Assembly: GCA_903900705.1 (NCBI GenBank)
Contig: CAIUOG010000079.1
Span: 1 to 42,367, forward strand
Length of the DNA stretch: 42,367 bases
Direction: 5' to 3'
Source of the DNA: an uncultured Acidobacteriia bacterium
GTDB lineage: Bacteria > Acidobacteriota > Terriglobia > Bryobacterales > Bryobacteraceae
Shown in pieces: positions 9,021 through 16,951 of this stretch; position 1 is the first letter of the stretch; the number at the start of each line of letters is the position of its first letter. The notes below the pieces were generated by a model. The model was not told where the DNA came from. It did not search any database and saw only the letters and a list, made by a program, of their open reading frames with translations. The translations under genes were made by a program, and so were the position numbers.

Positions 9021-10682
9021 CTACTCCCGCACCGGCGCCACGGCGTCCGCTGTCACGAAGGTGGGCCGGATGTCCACCGGTACATCACCCACATGCCCGA
9101 TTGTCGCCGCAGCCTCGGGCCGGATGTTCGCCAGCGTGTCGATCAGTTTCTTCGCGCCCGCCAGATCGCCCGTTGCCTCAATCGTCAGCAGGTCATGCGC
9201 CAGGTCCCGCACCGCCCCGCGCATCTTCGTGTAATCCACTTCCCAAAGATTCCCGTGATGCACAAATGCGCCCTTGTCCACCAGGTAATTGAACTGGATC
9301 GCCATGCCCTTGCCATGGGCCTCATTCAGTCCGAAACGCAGCGTGCGGAATGCTGACGCGAGGTAAGTCGTGTAGAGCTTCTTCTCCTCCGGTTTCAGAT
9401 AGCCCTTGTCGTAAAAGTGCTGCAGCATGAAAAGCCCCAGCACATCCGCCTTCGCTTCCTCAATCGTGCTGTAGACGTCCTTCAGTTCCTGCCGCGGCGT
9501 GGTCGCCCGCCCATTCACCGTAATCTGATGCGGCCCGATTCCGTGGCTCATCTCATGCGCCAGAATGTGCGTGAAAAACGAGTCGAAGCTCAGCGATTCC
9601 AGCGCATTCGAAGCCAGTACGCTCTTCGAAATCGGTACCAGGTTGCTCGCGAATTTCGCCTCCTGCACGTTCCGCAGCATCACCCGCTTGCTGCCCTTTT
9701 CGTGCACCACACGCTCGTCATTCGGCAGGTTGTAGGCTGCCGTTTTCACCCCGTGGTCGCCATCGCCGCCCGCAATCACCTGGTTGACCACGCGGATGGG
9801 CGAGAGCCCGCCAATGCGGGGATTCCGGTACTTCGCCTCAATCGGCAGGCTGTTCTCAATCTCCTGCATATGGTCGCCAAAGAACCGCAACTTTGCCGTC
9901 TCTTTGTCGTCCCGGATGTTGATGTAAGCCTCGAACGCCGCCTTATATCCGAACAACTCATCGTTATAGGTCTCATACGGCCCGATCGTGACATCAATCG
10001 GCGCATCCAGATCCATCCATGCCATGTCGCTCTGGTAATAATCATTCGTCAGAAACGCCGCCGCCCGGGCCTCCAGAAAGCGCTTCAGGCTCCCGTTGTC
10101 GGTCAGCTTTGCCGCATCCCGCAGCAATCGCGCGCAGGCCTGCAGTTCGAACTTGTATGCGTCGGCATATCTCTCGGCCCGCAATCCGCCTTTCGCATCC
10201 CGCCCAATCACCGTGAAGAAGCCCTCCGCCTCCGCCTTCGCTTCCGGCGTCAGCCCCTTCACCCACTTTTCAAACTCTTCCCGCGTCATGTCCGCGGGGT
10301 AGAAACCCGCTCCCAGCGGCTTCTTCGCCGGAACGCCGTCCACAAAGGCTTCGTGCCCATCGAGTTCAGACCAGGGCCCCTTGTTCAGCAGAAAGTAATC
10401 CAGGCGCGCCTTCCCGAGCGGTGACTCGTCCAGCTTCAGCCGCCCCCCCAGAGCCGGATTTCCGGTCCATAGCTGGCGCAGAAAGATCCGGTCCACAATC
10501 CTTGAAGCTTCCACCAGCTTCTGCAGCGCCGCGCGGTCGCCGGGCGAAAGATGGCTGATGTCAGCCCGCAGTTCCACCGGGGCAAAACGCCCGGTCATCT
10601 GCCGCAGTCGGGGAAGGGAAGGGGATTCGGCCAGAAGGGTCATCGTGGAGATCACAGCGAAAACGAAAATATTTCGTCCCAT
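9021..10682 (-). CDS. Secreted dipeptidyl-peptidase III-like metallopeptidase (M49), HEMSH variant
   Basis: 553 residues with an N-terminal hydrophobic export signal (about 4-18). The zinc motif is HEMSH (His376, Glu377, His380) within LAHEMSHGIGPHQI, and the third ligand is expected in the helix containing TIEEAKADVLGL (Glu408/409). Classical DPP III uses the six-residue HEXXGH; this is the five-residue HEXXH version known from some bacteria and from the C-terminal part of plant Nudix hydrolase 3. The length fits that bacterial branch. It is predicted to release dipeptides from short peptides outside the cytoplasm. It is the first gene of a unit with the hybrid kinase. No clear ribosome site precedes the ATG, so the start is slightly uncertain. 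Confidence 0.88.
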   Translation of the reverse strand: MGRNIFVFAVISTMTLLAESPSLPRLRQMTGRFAPVELRADISHLSPGDRAALQKLVEASRIVDRIFLRQLWTGNPALGGRLKLDESPLGKARLDYFLLNKGPWSELDGHEAFVDGVPAKKPLGAGFYPADMTREEFEKWVKGLTPEAKAEAEGFFTVIGRDAKGGLRAERYADAYKFELQACARLLRDAAKLTDNGSLKRFLEARAAAFLTNDYYQSDMAWMDLDAPIDVTIGPYETYNDELFGYKAAFEAYINIRDDKETAKLRFFGDHMQEIENSLPIEAKYRNPRIGGLSPIRVVNQVIAGGDGDHGVKTAAYNLPNDERVVHEKGSKRVMLRNVQEAKFASNLVPISKSVLASNALESLSFDSFFTHILAHEMSHGIGPHQITVNGRATTPRQELKDVYSTIEEAKADVLGLFMLQHFYDKGYLKPEEKKLYTTYLASAFRTLRFGLNEAHGKGMAIQFNYLVDKGAFVHHGNLWEVDYTKMRGAVRDLAHDLLTIEATGDLAGAKKLIDTLANIRPEAAATIGHVGDVPVDIRPTFVTADAVAPVRE

Positions 10683-10758
10683 AAATCAATAACTTACCTG
10701 CCTCGGTTGGTCCTGCGCCAGACGCGCGGGGCGGAGTCTGAAAACGGGAGCGCCCAAT

Positions 10759-11403
10759 ATGGAAGATCTGAATTCCACCGCCGCCGGCATCGCGCATGAC
10801 ATCAACAACGAACTCACCCTCATTCTCAACCATCTGTCCCTGCGGAATGTGGATGCGGCCCGGGTTGCCACCAAAAGATGTGCTTCACTTGCCCGTAACC
10901 TGCTGACGCTCTGCCGCCATAGCCGGTTGTCGCCAGACAATCGGGCTGTTGATCTGACGGCGTTCGTTTCGGACTTCGCCCTCAACCTGCGGCTGCCGGA
11001 AGATATCCTGCTCGATCTTGATTTGCCTGCCGAACCCAGACTCGTCCTCGCGGATCCCGCCTACCTGACGCGAATCCTGCTCAATCTCGTCCGCAACTCC
11101 TGCGACGCCATGTCGGAGTCCGAGACGCCGGAATCCGGCACGCTGTCAATCCGGCTCTCCGGCGATGCGGCTTCAGGTGGTGTCGTTTCCGTGCAGGATT
11201 CCGGCCCCGGCATCCATCCGTCCTGGAGCGACTGTATCTTCGAACCCTGGTTCTCCACCAAAGGGCCCGGCGGCAGCGGCCTGGGCCTCGCCATCGTACG
11301 TGACTTGATGCAAAAACAGGGCGGAAGCATCGTTCTCAATGCCCGGCCCGGCGAAGGAGCCTGCTTTGAACTTCGCTTCCAGCCCTGTTCCGGTGCTATT
11401 TAA
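10759..11403 (+). CDS. Minimal NtrB-like histidine kinase without sensor domain
   Basis: 214 residues, almost entirely kinase core. The H-box AAGIAHDINNELTLIL is at the extreme N-terminus (His13), followed by the second dimerisation helix, N-box LLNLVRNSCDAM, G1 box QDSGPGI, F box FEPWFSTK and G2 box GGSGLGLAIV. There is no PAS, HAMP or membrane segment, so any input must come from a partner protein or from its own short N-terminus. GGGAG lies 7-8 nt before the ATG. It diverges from the DPP III gene. Its stop overlaps the stop of the next, opposite gene within TTTAA. No response regulator is adjacent; the receiver-bearing hybrid kinase two genes away is the only other signalling gene nearby. 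Confidence 0.88.
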   Translation: MEDLNSTAAGIAHDINNELTLILNHLSLRNVDAARVATKRCASLARNLLTLCRHSRLSPDNRAVDLTAFVSDFALNLRLPEDILLDLDLPAEPRLVLADPAYLTRILLNLVRNSCDAMSESETPESGTLSIRLSGDAASGGVVSVQDSGPGIHPSWSDCIFEPWFSTKGPGGSGLGLAIVRDLMQKQGGSIVLNARPGEGACFELRFQPCSGAI

Positions 11404-11768
11404 CGATCCCGATCCCGGCGGTCATGATCGCGCCGGTCCCGTTCCTTGTCCCAGCGGTGGTCATGCTCAAACCGACCCCTTTCCCCGCTCCAGTAGCCCT
11501 CAAAGAACCGCTCCCCATCGTGACGAGGTCCCACCCAGACAGCGCCTTCGTACGGCGGGCGCGTCCAGTATCCGTCATGCCAGCGGTAACGGTTCTCCAC
11601 CGGATACCAGTAACCTTCCACCCAGAAGAATCCGGGGCCTGGCGCGACGGGGCGAACCCGGATGATGCGCGGTCCGGGTGGCGGACCAATCCGGATCCCA
11701 ATCGAAATATCGGCGCCGAATACCGTTCCGGCGCCCAGCAGCGTTAAAGCAAGGATGAATTTTTTCAT
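11400..11768 (-). CDS. Exported YXWGXW-repeat-type protein
   Basis: About 122 residues from the ATG at 11768, chosen because MKKFILALTLLGAGTVFG makes a clean signal peptide; another ATG nine codons upstream only adds a polar stretch. The mature protein has a proline-rich start (IGPPPGPRIIRVRPVAPG), then aromatic/glycine repeats FFWVEGYWYPV, YRWHDGYWTRPP and FFEGYWSGERG, ending in a very charged Asp/Arg/His tail. This pattern matches the YXWGXW-repeat family common in Acidobacteria and Proteobacteria. Function unknown; the location is probably periplasmic or outer surface. It shares the divergent region 11769-11862 with the DUF6152 gene. Confidence 0.8.
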   Translation of the reverse strand: MKKFILALTLLGAGTVFGADISIGIRIGPPPGPRIIRVRPVAPGPGFFWVEGYWYPVENRYRWHDGYWTRPPYEGAVWVGPRHDGERFFEGYWSGERGRFEHDHRWDKERDRRDHDRRDRDR

Positions 11769-11829
11769 GAAGTTGTTCTTTCCGTCACCAATCAATTGGG
11801 CACGTTTAAAGCCAAACCAGTCTGCCGCG

Positions 11830-11843
11830 CGATGATATCATCG
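11830..11843. promoter_or_regulatory. Palindromic, symmetric extended -10 element (candidate bidirectional promoter)
   Basis: CGATGATATCATCG is a perfect 14-bp palindrome between two divergent genes. Each strand reads TG-A-TATCAT, an extended -10 with a 5/6 match to TATAAT. Plus-strand transcription would start near 11848, 15 nt before the DUF6152 ATG; minus-strand transcription near 11825, about 57 nt before the YXWGXW gene. No convincing -35 is present on the plus strand. Flanking bases extend the symmetry to about 22 bp with one G-T mismatch, so a dimeric-repressor operator is the alternative. Confidence 0.5.
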
Positions 11844-11862
11844 TGCGAAAAGGTCCACTCCC

Positions 11863-12273
11863 ATGAAGACCCTGCATTTCCTGCTCGTTCTGGCTCTTCT
11901 GTCCCTTCCCGCGTTCGCTCACCACTCCTTTGTGGCGGAATTTGACGAATCCAAACCGGTAAAACTGACCGGAACCGTCACCAAAGTGGAATGGCAGAAC
12001 CCCCACGTCTGGTTCTACGTCGACGTCAAAGATGAGTCCGGCAAAGTCTCCAACTGGGGCTTCTCCGGCGGCGCGCCCGGCCAGTTGATGCGCCGCGGTG
12101 TCACCCGCGACGTTATTAGGCCAGGCATGGTCATCAAAGTGGAAGGCTACCGCGCCCGCGATGGCTCCAACAACAGTTCCGGTGGCAAAGTGACCTTTTC
12201 CGATGGCCGCAGCGTCTTCACCGCCGCCGCCGAAGACAAAATTCCGGTCGAAGCGAAGGAGTCCAAAAAGTGA
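11863..12273 (+). CDS. DUF6152 family exported protein
   Basis: 136 residues with a signal peptide ending at AFAHHSF. The mature part has the family pattern HHSFVAEFD, LTGTVTKVEWQNPHVWFYVDVKD and GAPGQLMRRGVTRD followed by PGMVIKVEGYRARDGS. This is a small beta-rich domain of unknown function that occurs next to secreted or metal-related proteins in Acidobacteria and Gammaproteobacteria. The stop codon overlaps the GTG start of the next gene, so the two are translationally coupled and probably act together in the periplasm (inference). Confidence 0.88.
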   Translation: MKTLHFLLVLALLSLPAFAHHSFVAEFDESKPVKLTGTVTKVEWQNPHVWFYVDVKDESGKVSNWGFSGGAPGQLMRRGVTRDVIRPGMVIKVEGYRARDGSNNSSGGKVTFSDGRSVFTAAAEDKIPVEAKESKK

Positions 12274-12989
12274 ATTGGGTTCGCTTTTTCGTTTTCGTTT
12301 TTGCCCCGCTCCTCTGCGCCCAGACGCCGAAGCCCGATTTCAGCGGCATCTACGAATGGCCCAAGGCCCCGAACGGCATCAAAGGCAAAGGCTCCGCCAC
12401 CGTCTTCGATCCGAAAAACTTCGCGCCCCTGAAGCCCGGCGGCGAGGCTTTTCTCGAACCCCGCACCGGCGACATGCGCCACGATGAACCGCGCGACTTC
12501 TGTCTCCCCGCCGGCTTCCCCTCCGGCATCCTTTCCGCCAACGCCATGCGCTTTGTTCAAAACAAAGACTTTCTCGTCATGGCGCATGAGTTTCAGGGGA
12601 TGACACGCCTCATCCCCCTCGATGGCCGACCCCATCGCGAAGGCCTCGAACCCATGTTCTACGGCGACCCCGTCGGCCACTGGGAAGGCGAGACCCTCGT
12701 CATCGAAACCACCAACTTCAAACGCTGGTCCCTCGACGATTACTTCTACACCAACCCGAAGGAATACCGGATGCACAGCGATGCCCTCAAAACCACTGAG
12801 CGCATCAGCCGCAAAGACGCCACCACGCTGACGTACAAACTCACCATCGACGACCCGAAAATCTTCACCGCCCCCTGGAGCCAGGAGTTCGAAATCAAGG
12901 CTAAACCCGAGTGGGAAAAGATGGGCATCTTCGAATACGTCTGCGAAGAAAATAACCGCTGCCCCGGCGGGAAGTGTCCCCAACCCTAA
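12270..12989 (+). CDS. Conserved exported protein coupled to DUF6152
   Basis: 239 residues, GTG start inside the preceding stop (GTGA). A signal peptide (NWVRFFVFVFAPLLCAQ) precedes a domain with PDFSGIYEWP, PRDFCLPAGFP, a histidine-rich DMRHDEPRD, FYGDPVGHWEGETLVIETTNF and TTERISRKDATTLTYKLTIDDP. The GHWEGETLVIETTNF segment marks a widespread family usually annotated as hypothetical and often next to DUF6152. Four cysteines (Cys90, one in YVCEENN and two near the end in NRCPGGKCPQP) could form disulfides. Function unknown; the constant pairing with DUF6152 suggests a periplasmic complex. Confidence 0.8.
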   Translation: MNWVRFFVFVFAPLLCAQTPKPDFSGIYEWPKAPNGIKGKGSATVFDPKNFAPLKPGGEAFLEPRTGDMRHDEPRDFCLPAGFPSGILSANAMRFVQNKDFLVMAHEFQGMTRLIPLDGRPHREGLEPMFYGDPVGHWEGETLVIETTNFKRWSLDDYFYTNPKEYRMHSDALKTTERISRKDATTLTYKLTIDDPKIFTAPWSQEFEIKAKPEWEKMGIFEYVCEENNRCPGGKCPQP

Positions 12990-13945
12990 ATCACGAACGC
13001 ATACTTCGGCGAGCCGGAAACGATCTCGTCCGTCTCCACCACCTCGAAACAGACATTGCCCATCTCCCGTGCGCGCAGCGCTTCGCCGAAATGGACGCGC
13101 AGCGCTTCCACCGCGCCCCGGCGATTCCCGCGCGAAGCACCCGGGTCCATCACCACCAGAAGGTCAAACTGCGTCCGGTTCAGTAACCGCAGTTGATATT
13201 CGCGGATGTGCGGGACGTCCACCTCCAGCACCGCCGCGGCTGGCAATCGGTCTTCCTCGCCCCACCGGTTCAGGAATCGCGGCGCATCCTCCGCCCGCGC
13301 CACATACCCGGGCTGCAGTACATCGTTCATGCGATAGCGGATCATCGGTGTCTCCCGGTTCCGCAGGTTGGTTACCAGAGTGTGATCCTCCCGCCGCTCG
13401 AAAATCAGATCGGTCTCGTTGAGCCCCATCTCGCCGCTGCCCGGTTCCCGAACCCCCATGCAGCCGTGCTCCCGTGACCAGTACATGTCCCGCAGGCACT
13501 CGCCGAACGCCCCCTCGATCAGTAGCCGCTGCACTCGCGACAGCGGCTCGCCGCTGCTGATGATCGATTGCGGGCGGATCCACAAGTCTCCATCCAGCTG
13601 CATCGCCGCCAGCCTCGCCAGCACGGAAGCCCGCCCCCGGATCGCCCCGGGCTGCCGGTCATTCAACTCACGCACCAGCTCCGGCGTGGCTTCCCGCACC
13701 AGCGGTCCCCCGGGCGGAGCGGCTTCCACCAAAGCGCCCGGTTGCGCGGCAACGTCTTCCTGAGAGAGCACCGGGAAGTCCTCGGGCCTGCATGTTTCCG
13801 CGTCGAGCCCGCGCTCCGCCATCACCCGTTCATACCAGGGCGATGAATCTTCCACAAATGCGACGAATTCGCGGAATCTCGCCAGCCTCCGCCGTTCGAA
13901 TTCCTCCGCCGATTGAACTGTTTTCCCGAAACGCCACCACGACAT
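12986..13945 (-). CDS. PaaK/CapK-like adenylate-forming protein lacking the ATP loop
   Basis: 319 residues, against roughly 430 in phenylacetate-CoA ligase relatives. The N-terminal helix region (WYERVMAERGL, FPVLSQEDV) and the later core (SGEPLSRVQRLLIEGAFG, then TNLRNRETPMIRYRMNDVL) are recognisably PaaK-like. The Ser/Thr/Gly-rich phosphate loop that should lie between them is missing: residues about 75-125 are a short unrelated stretch. The usual YGxxE becomes YWSRE. The C-terminal subdomain is present in short form. ATP-dependent ligation is therefore doubtful; it may bind an acyl group or be a decayed enzyme. It diverges from the carboxylase operon, which would need a CoA ligase. Confidence 0.7.
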   Translation of the reverse strand: MSWWRFGKTVQSAEEFERRRLARFREFVAFVEDSSPWYERVMAERGLDAETCRPEDFPVLSQEDVAAQPGALVEAAPPGGPLVREATPELVRELNDRQPGAIRGRASVLARLAAMQLDGDLWIRPQSIISSGEPLSRVQRLLIEGAFGECLRDMYWSREHGCMGVREPGSGEMGLNETDLIFERREDHTLVTNLRNRETPMIRYRMNDVLQPGYVARAEDAPRFLNRWGEEDRLPAAAVLEVDVPHIREYQLRLLNRTQFDLLVVMDPGASRGNRRGAVEALRVHFGEALRAREMGNVCFEVVETDEIVSGSPKYAFVI

Positions 13946-13953
13946 GAGACTCG

Positions 13954-14004
13954 GTTATTGTTCCATACCTGCCTGTTATAAATGAAACCGCTCCGCTGTA
14001 AACT
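13954..14004 (+). promoter_or_regulatory. Candidate promoter of the carboxylase/AtuA operon
   Basis: The 67-bp divergent gap contains TATAAA at 13977-13982 (5/6 match to a -10), with only a poor -35 (GTTATT) 17 nt upstream, and a second weaker TAAACT at 13999-14004. Either would drive the plus-strand operon that starts at 14013. Support is by position and AT content only. Confidence 0.3.
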
Positions 14005-14012
14005 AAAGCCGG

Positions 14013-15620
14013 ATGCCTGAAGATCAGAACGCGGCGGCGGAACAGGCGCGCATGGCTCACATGCGCCACCTGGTGGAAACTCTCCGGCGTCTCGAAGCCA
14101 GACTGCGTGAGGGCGGCGGCGCGCAGCGGATCGAAAAGCAGCACAAAGCCGGCAAGCTCACCGCCCGCGAGCGCATCCAAAGACTTCTCGACCCCGGTGC
14201 GCGCTTCCTCGAAATCGGACTGCTGATTGCTCACGACAAGTACGATGGCCAGGCGCCCGCCGCCGGCGTCGTCACCGGCATCGGGCGCATTGAAGGCCGT
14301 CCCGCCGTCATCGTCGCCAATGATGCCACCGTGAAGGCCGGCGCGTGGTGGCCGGAGACCATCACCAAGATTCTGCGCGCACAGGAAATCGCCATGCGCA
14401 ACCGCGTCCCCATCGTTTATCTGGTGGATTCGGCCGGCGTCAATCTCCCCTGTCAGGACGGCATTTTTCCGGGCCAGTATGGCGCGGGCCGCATTTTTTA
14501 CTACAACTCACTGATGCGCCGCAAACTGCGCATCCCGCAGATCGCCGCTGTCATGGGCCCCTGCATCGCGGGTGGCGCTTACCTGCCTGCCCTCAGCGAC
14601 GTGATTCTCATGGTGGAGAACTCAAGCTTCATGGGTCTTGGGGGCCCGAACCTGGTGAAGGGCGCAACCGGACAGTCCATCGACCAGGAATCGCTCGGTG
14701 GCGCGCACCTCCACAACGCCGTCAGCGGCGTGGCCCACTATGTCGCGAAGAATGACGAAGTCTGTCTGGAAATGATCCGCGCCCGCTTCCGCCAGATGCC
14801 GGAACCGCCGCCGCGTCCGCCCGCCGAAGAACCCCGCCTTTCTTCGGAAGGCTTTTACTCGGTGCTGCCTGCCGATCATCGCCAGCCCTATGACATGGAA
14901 GCGATTCTCGCGCGCCTGGTCGACGCCGGTCATTTCTCCGAATTCCAGCCCGAATTTGCGCCGGAAATGCTCTGCGCCAACGCCCGGCTCAGCGGGCATC
15001 CGGTGGCCGTGATTGCCAACCGCCGCGGCTTCCTGAAGCCCCGCATCGGCGGCATCATTTACACCGAAACCGCCCGCAAAGTCGCCTATTTCGTGGAACT
15101 CGCGGAGCGCGAAGGCACGCCCATCCTTTATCTGCAGGACGTTTCCGGTTTCATGGTCGGGCAGCAGGCGGAAAGCGAGGGCATCATCCGCGCCGGAGCC
15201 GAAATGGTGGAAGCCATGTCCTGCGCCACCGTGCCGCGCATCGTGCTCACCATCAACCACGCAAGCGGCGCGGGTTACTATGCGATGGCGGGCCAGGGCT
15301 TTGATCCGAATTTCACGTTCAGCTGGCCCACTGCCCGCATCGGCGTGATGGAAGGGGAATCCGCTGTGCAGGCTCTCTACTCGGTGGAACTGGAAAAGCT
15401 GAAGAAGTCCGCCCAGCCGGTACCGGATGAACTGCAGGCTTCCATGCGGCAGACCCGTGAGGACTACGAACGCTGGCTGGACGCGAAGTACGCCGCCGCG
15501 CGCGGCCACTGCGACGCGCTTATCGACCCCAAAGAGACGCGCGAAATCCTCACGCTCGCTCTTGAAACCGCACTCAACCGCCCGCGCGGCGTCGCGCTGG
15601 CACTGGAGACTCTCTCATGA
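14013..15620 (+). CDS. Acyl-CoA carboxylase beta subunit (carboxyltransferase)
   Basis: 535 residues, the length of methylcrotonyl-/geranyl-CoA carboxylase beta subunits. Both crotonase-like halves are present: N-terminal LTARERIQRLLDPG, VDSAGVNLPCQDGIFPG, GPCIAGGAYLPALSD and LGGAHLHNAVSGVAHYV; C-terminal ANRRGFLKPRIGGIIYTETARK, YLQDVSGFMVG and a GAGYYAMAGQGFDP oxyanion region. It transfers CO2 from biotin to an acyl-CoA. The subtype is best placed with the methylcrotonyl/geranyl branch because of the AtuA neighbours, but propionyl-CoA cannot be excluded. The biotin carboxylase/carrier (alpha) subunit needed for activity is not in the window. First gene of a five-gene operon; its stop overlaps the next ATG (ATGA). 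Confidence 0.92.
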   Translation: MPEDQNAAAEQARMAHMRHLVETLRRLEARLREGGGAQRIEKQHKAGKLTARERIQRLLDPGARFLEIGLLIAHDKYDGQAPAAGVVTGIGRIEGRPAVIVANDATVKAGAWWPETITKILRAQEIAMRNRVPIVYLVDSAGVNLPCQDGIFPGQYGAGRIFYYNSLMRRKLRIPQIAAVMGPCIAGGAYLPALSDVILMVENSSFMGLGGPNLVKGATGQSIDQESLGGAHLHNAVSGVAHYVAKNDEVCLEMIRARFRQMPEPPPRPPAEEPRLSSEGFYSVLPADHRQPYDMEAILARLVDAGHFSEFQPEFAPEMLCANARLSGHPVAVIANRRGFLKPRIGGIIYTETARKVAYFVELAEREGTPILYLQDVSGFMVGQQAESEGIIRAGAEMVEAMSCATVPRIVLTINHASGAGYYAMAGQGFDPNFTFSWPTARIGVMEGESAVQALYSVELEKLKKSAQPVPDELQASMRQTREDYERWLDAKYAAARGHCDALIDPKETREILTLALETALNRPRGVALALETLS

Positions 15621-16951
15621 TCCGCATCGCCAATGGCCAGGGCTTCTGGGGCGACTGGCTCGAAGCCCCCGTTCGACTGGTCGATGAAGGCCCCATCGAC
15701 TTCCTCGTCCTCGACTACCTCGCCGAAGTCACCATGTCCATCCTGCAGAAACAGCGCCAGGAAGACCCCAGCCTCGGCTACGCCCGGGACTTTCCGCCGC
15801 TCATCGGGCGTTTGGCAGCGCGCCTCAAAGAGAAGAACATCAAAGTGATCGCCAACGCCGGGGGCGTCAATCCGGCAGCCTGCGCGCGCGCCGTGCTGAA
15901 GGCCGCGCCGGGGCTGAAAGTGGCGGTGGTGCATGGCGACGATGTGTTTGATCGCCTGGATTCCTTCCTCGAAAAAGGCTATGAAATGCGGGACATGGAT
16001 ACCCGGGAGCCCATCACTTCCATCCGCCCGAAGATCCTCTCGGCGAACGCTTATATCGGCGCCTTCCCGCTGGCGGAAGCGCTCGATTCCGGCGCGGATG
16101 TGGTGATCGCGGGCCGCTCCACCGATACCGCCCTCACTCTTGCGCCCATGGTGCATCGGTTCGGCTGGAAGCCCGATGACTGGGACAAACTCGCCGCGGG
16201 AACCATAGCCGGGCATATCGTGGAATGCGGCGCGCAGGTCACCGGCGGCAACTGTCAGGTGGACTGGGAAAACATTCCGGATATGGCCAATATCGGCTAT
16301 CCCATCATCGAGGCCGAACCCGACGGCACGTTCACGGTGACGAAGCATGAAGCCGCCGGCGGGCGCGTCCATTCCGATACCGTGAAGGAACAGTTGCTCT
16401 ACGAACTGGGCGACCCGAAACGCTATCTCACGCCCGACTGCACGGCCGATTTCACCACCATTCAACTCGAAGACACCGGCCCCAACCGCGTTCGCGTGAG
16501 CGGTATCAAAGGCGGCCCGCGCCCGCCCACGCTGAAGCTGTCGATCAGCTACACCAACGGCTGGAAGTCCATCGGGACGCTGGTTTACAGCTGGCCGCTG
16601 GCCTTGCCGAAAGCCCGCGCCGCGGACCGCATTGTGCGGCAGCGCCTTGAAACGCTGGGTCTTCGCTTCGAAGAAATCTACACCGAGTTCTTCGGCGTGA
16701 ACGCATGCAATGGCCAGGCCGCGCCACCGAATCCCGATCCTCCGGAGGTGCAGTTGCGCATCGGGGTGCGCGGCCAGGACCGAAAGATGGTGGATCGCTT
16801 TACGCGCGAACTGATTCCGCTGGTGCTCAACGGCCCGCCCGGCGCGACCGGCTTCGGCGAGGGTCGTCCACCGGTTCGCGAGATTGTGGCCTACTGGTCT
16901 GCGCTGATTCCGCGCGAGGAAATCGAGACCCGTGTGGAGGTGATCTCATGA
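15617..16951 (+). CDS. AtuA-family (DUF1446) protein
   Basis: 444 residues of DUF1446, the main domain of AtuA from the Pseudomonas acyclic terpene utilisation (Atu) pathway. Typical segments are IANGQGFWGDWLEAP, VIANAGGVNPAACA, ILSANAYIGAFPLAEAL, DVVIAGRSTDTALTL, GHIVECGAQVTGGN and YPIIEAEPDG. The biochemical role of AtuA is not established; it is required for growth on citronellol/geraniol-type compounds in Pseudomonas. Here the protein ends where Pseudomonas AtuA continues into a roughly 100-residue C-terminal domain, which is encoded by the next gene. Both junctions are 4-bp ATGA overlaps, so subunits should be made together. Confidence 0.9.
   Translation: MIRIANGQGFWGDWLEAPVRLVDEGPIDFLVLDYLAEVTMSILQKQRQEDPSLGYARDFPPLIGRLAARLKEKNIKVIANAGGVNPAACARAVLKAAPGLKVAVVHGDDVFDRLDSFLEKGYEMRDMDTREPITSIRPKILSANAYIGAFPLAEALDSGADVVIAGRSTDTALTLAPMVHRFGWKPDDWDKLAAGTIAGHIVECGAQVTGGNCQVDWENIPDMANIGYPIIEAEPDGTFTVTKHEAAGGRVHSDTVKEQLLYELGDPKRYLTPDCTADFTTIQLEDTGPNRVRVSGIKGGPRPPTLKLSISYTNGWKSIGTLVYSWPLALPKARAADRIVRQRLETLGLRFEEIYTEFFGVNACNGQAAPPNPDPPEVQLRIGVRGQDRKMVDRFTRELIPLVLNGPPGATGFGEGRPPVREIVAYWSALIPREEIETRVEVIS

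Noticed and set aside
7411-9234. A 607-codon plus-strand frame opposite the hybrid kinase
   Set aside because: The kinase on the minus strand has every expected motif; this frame has none.
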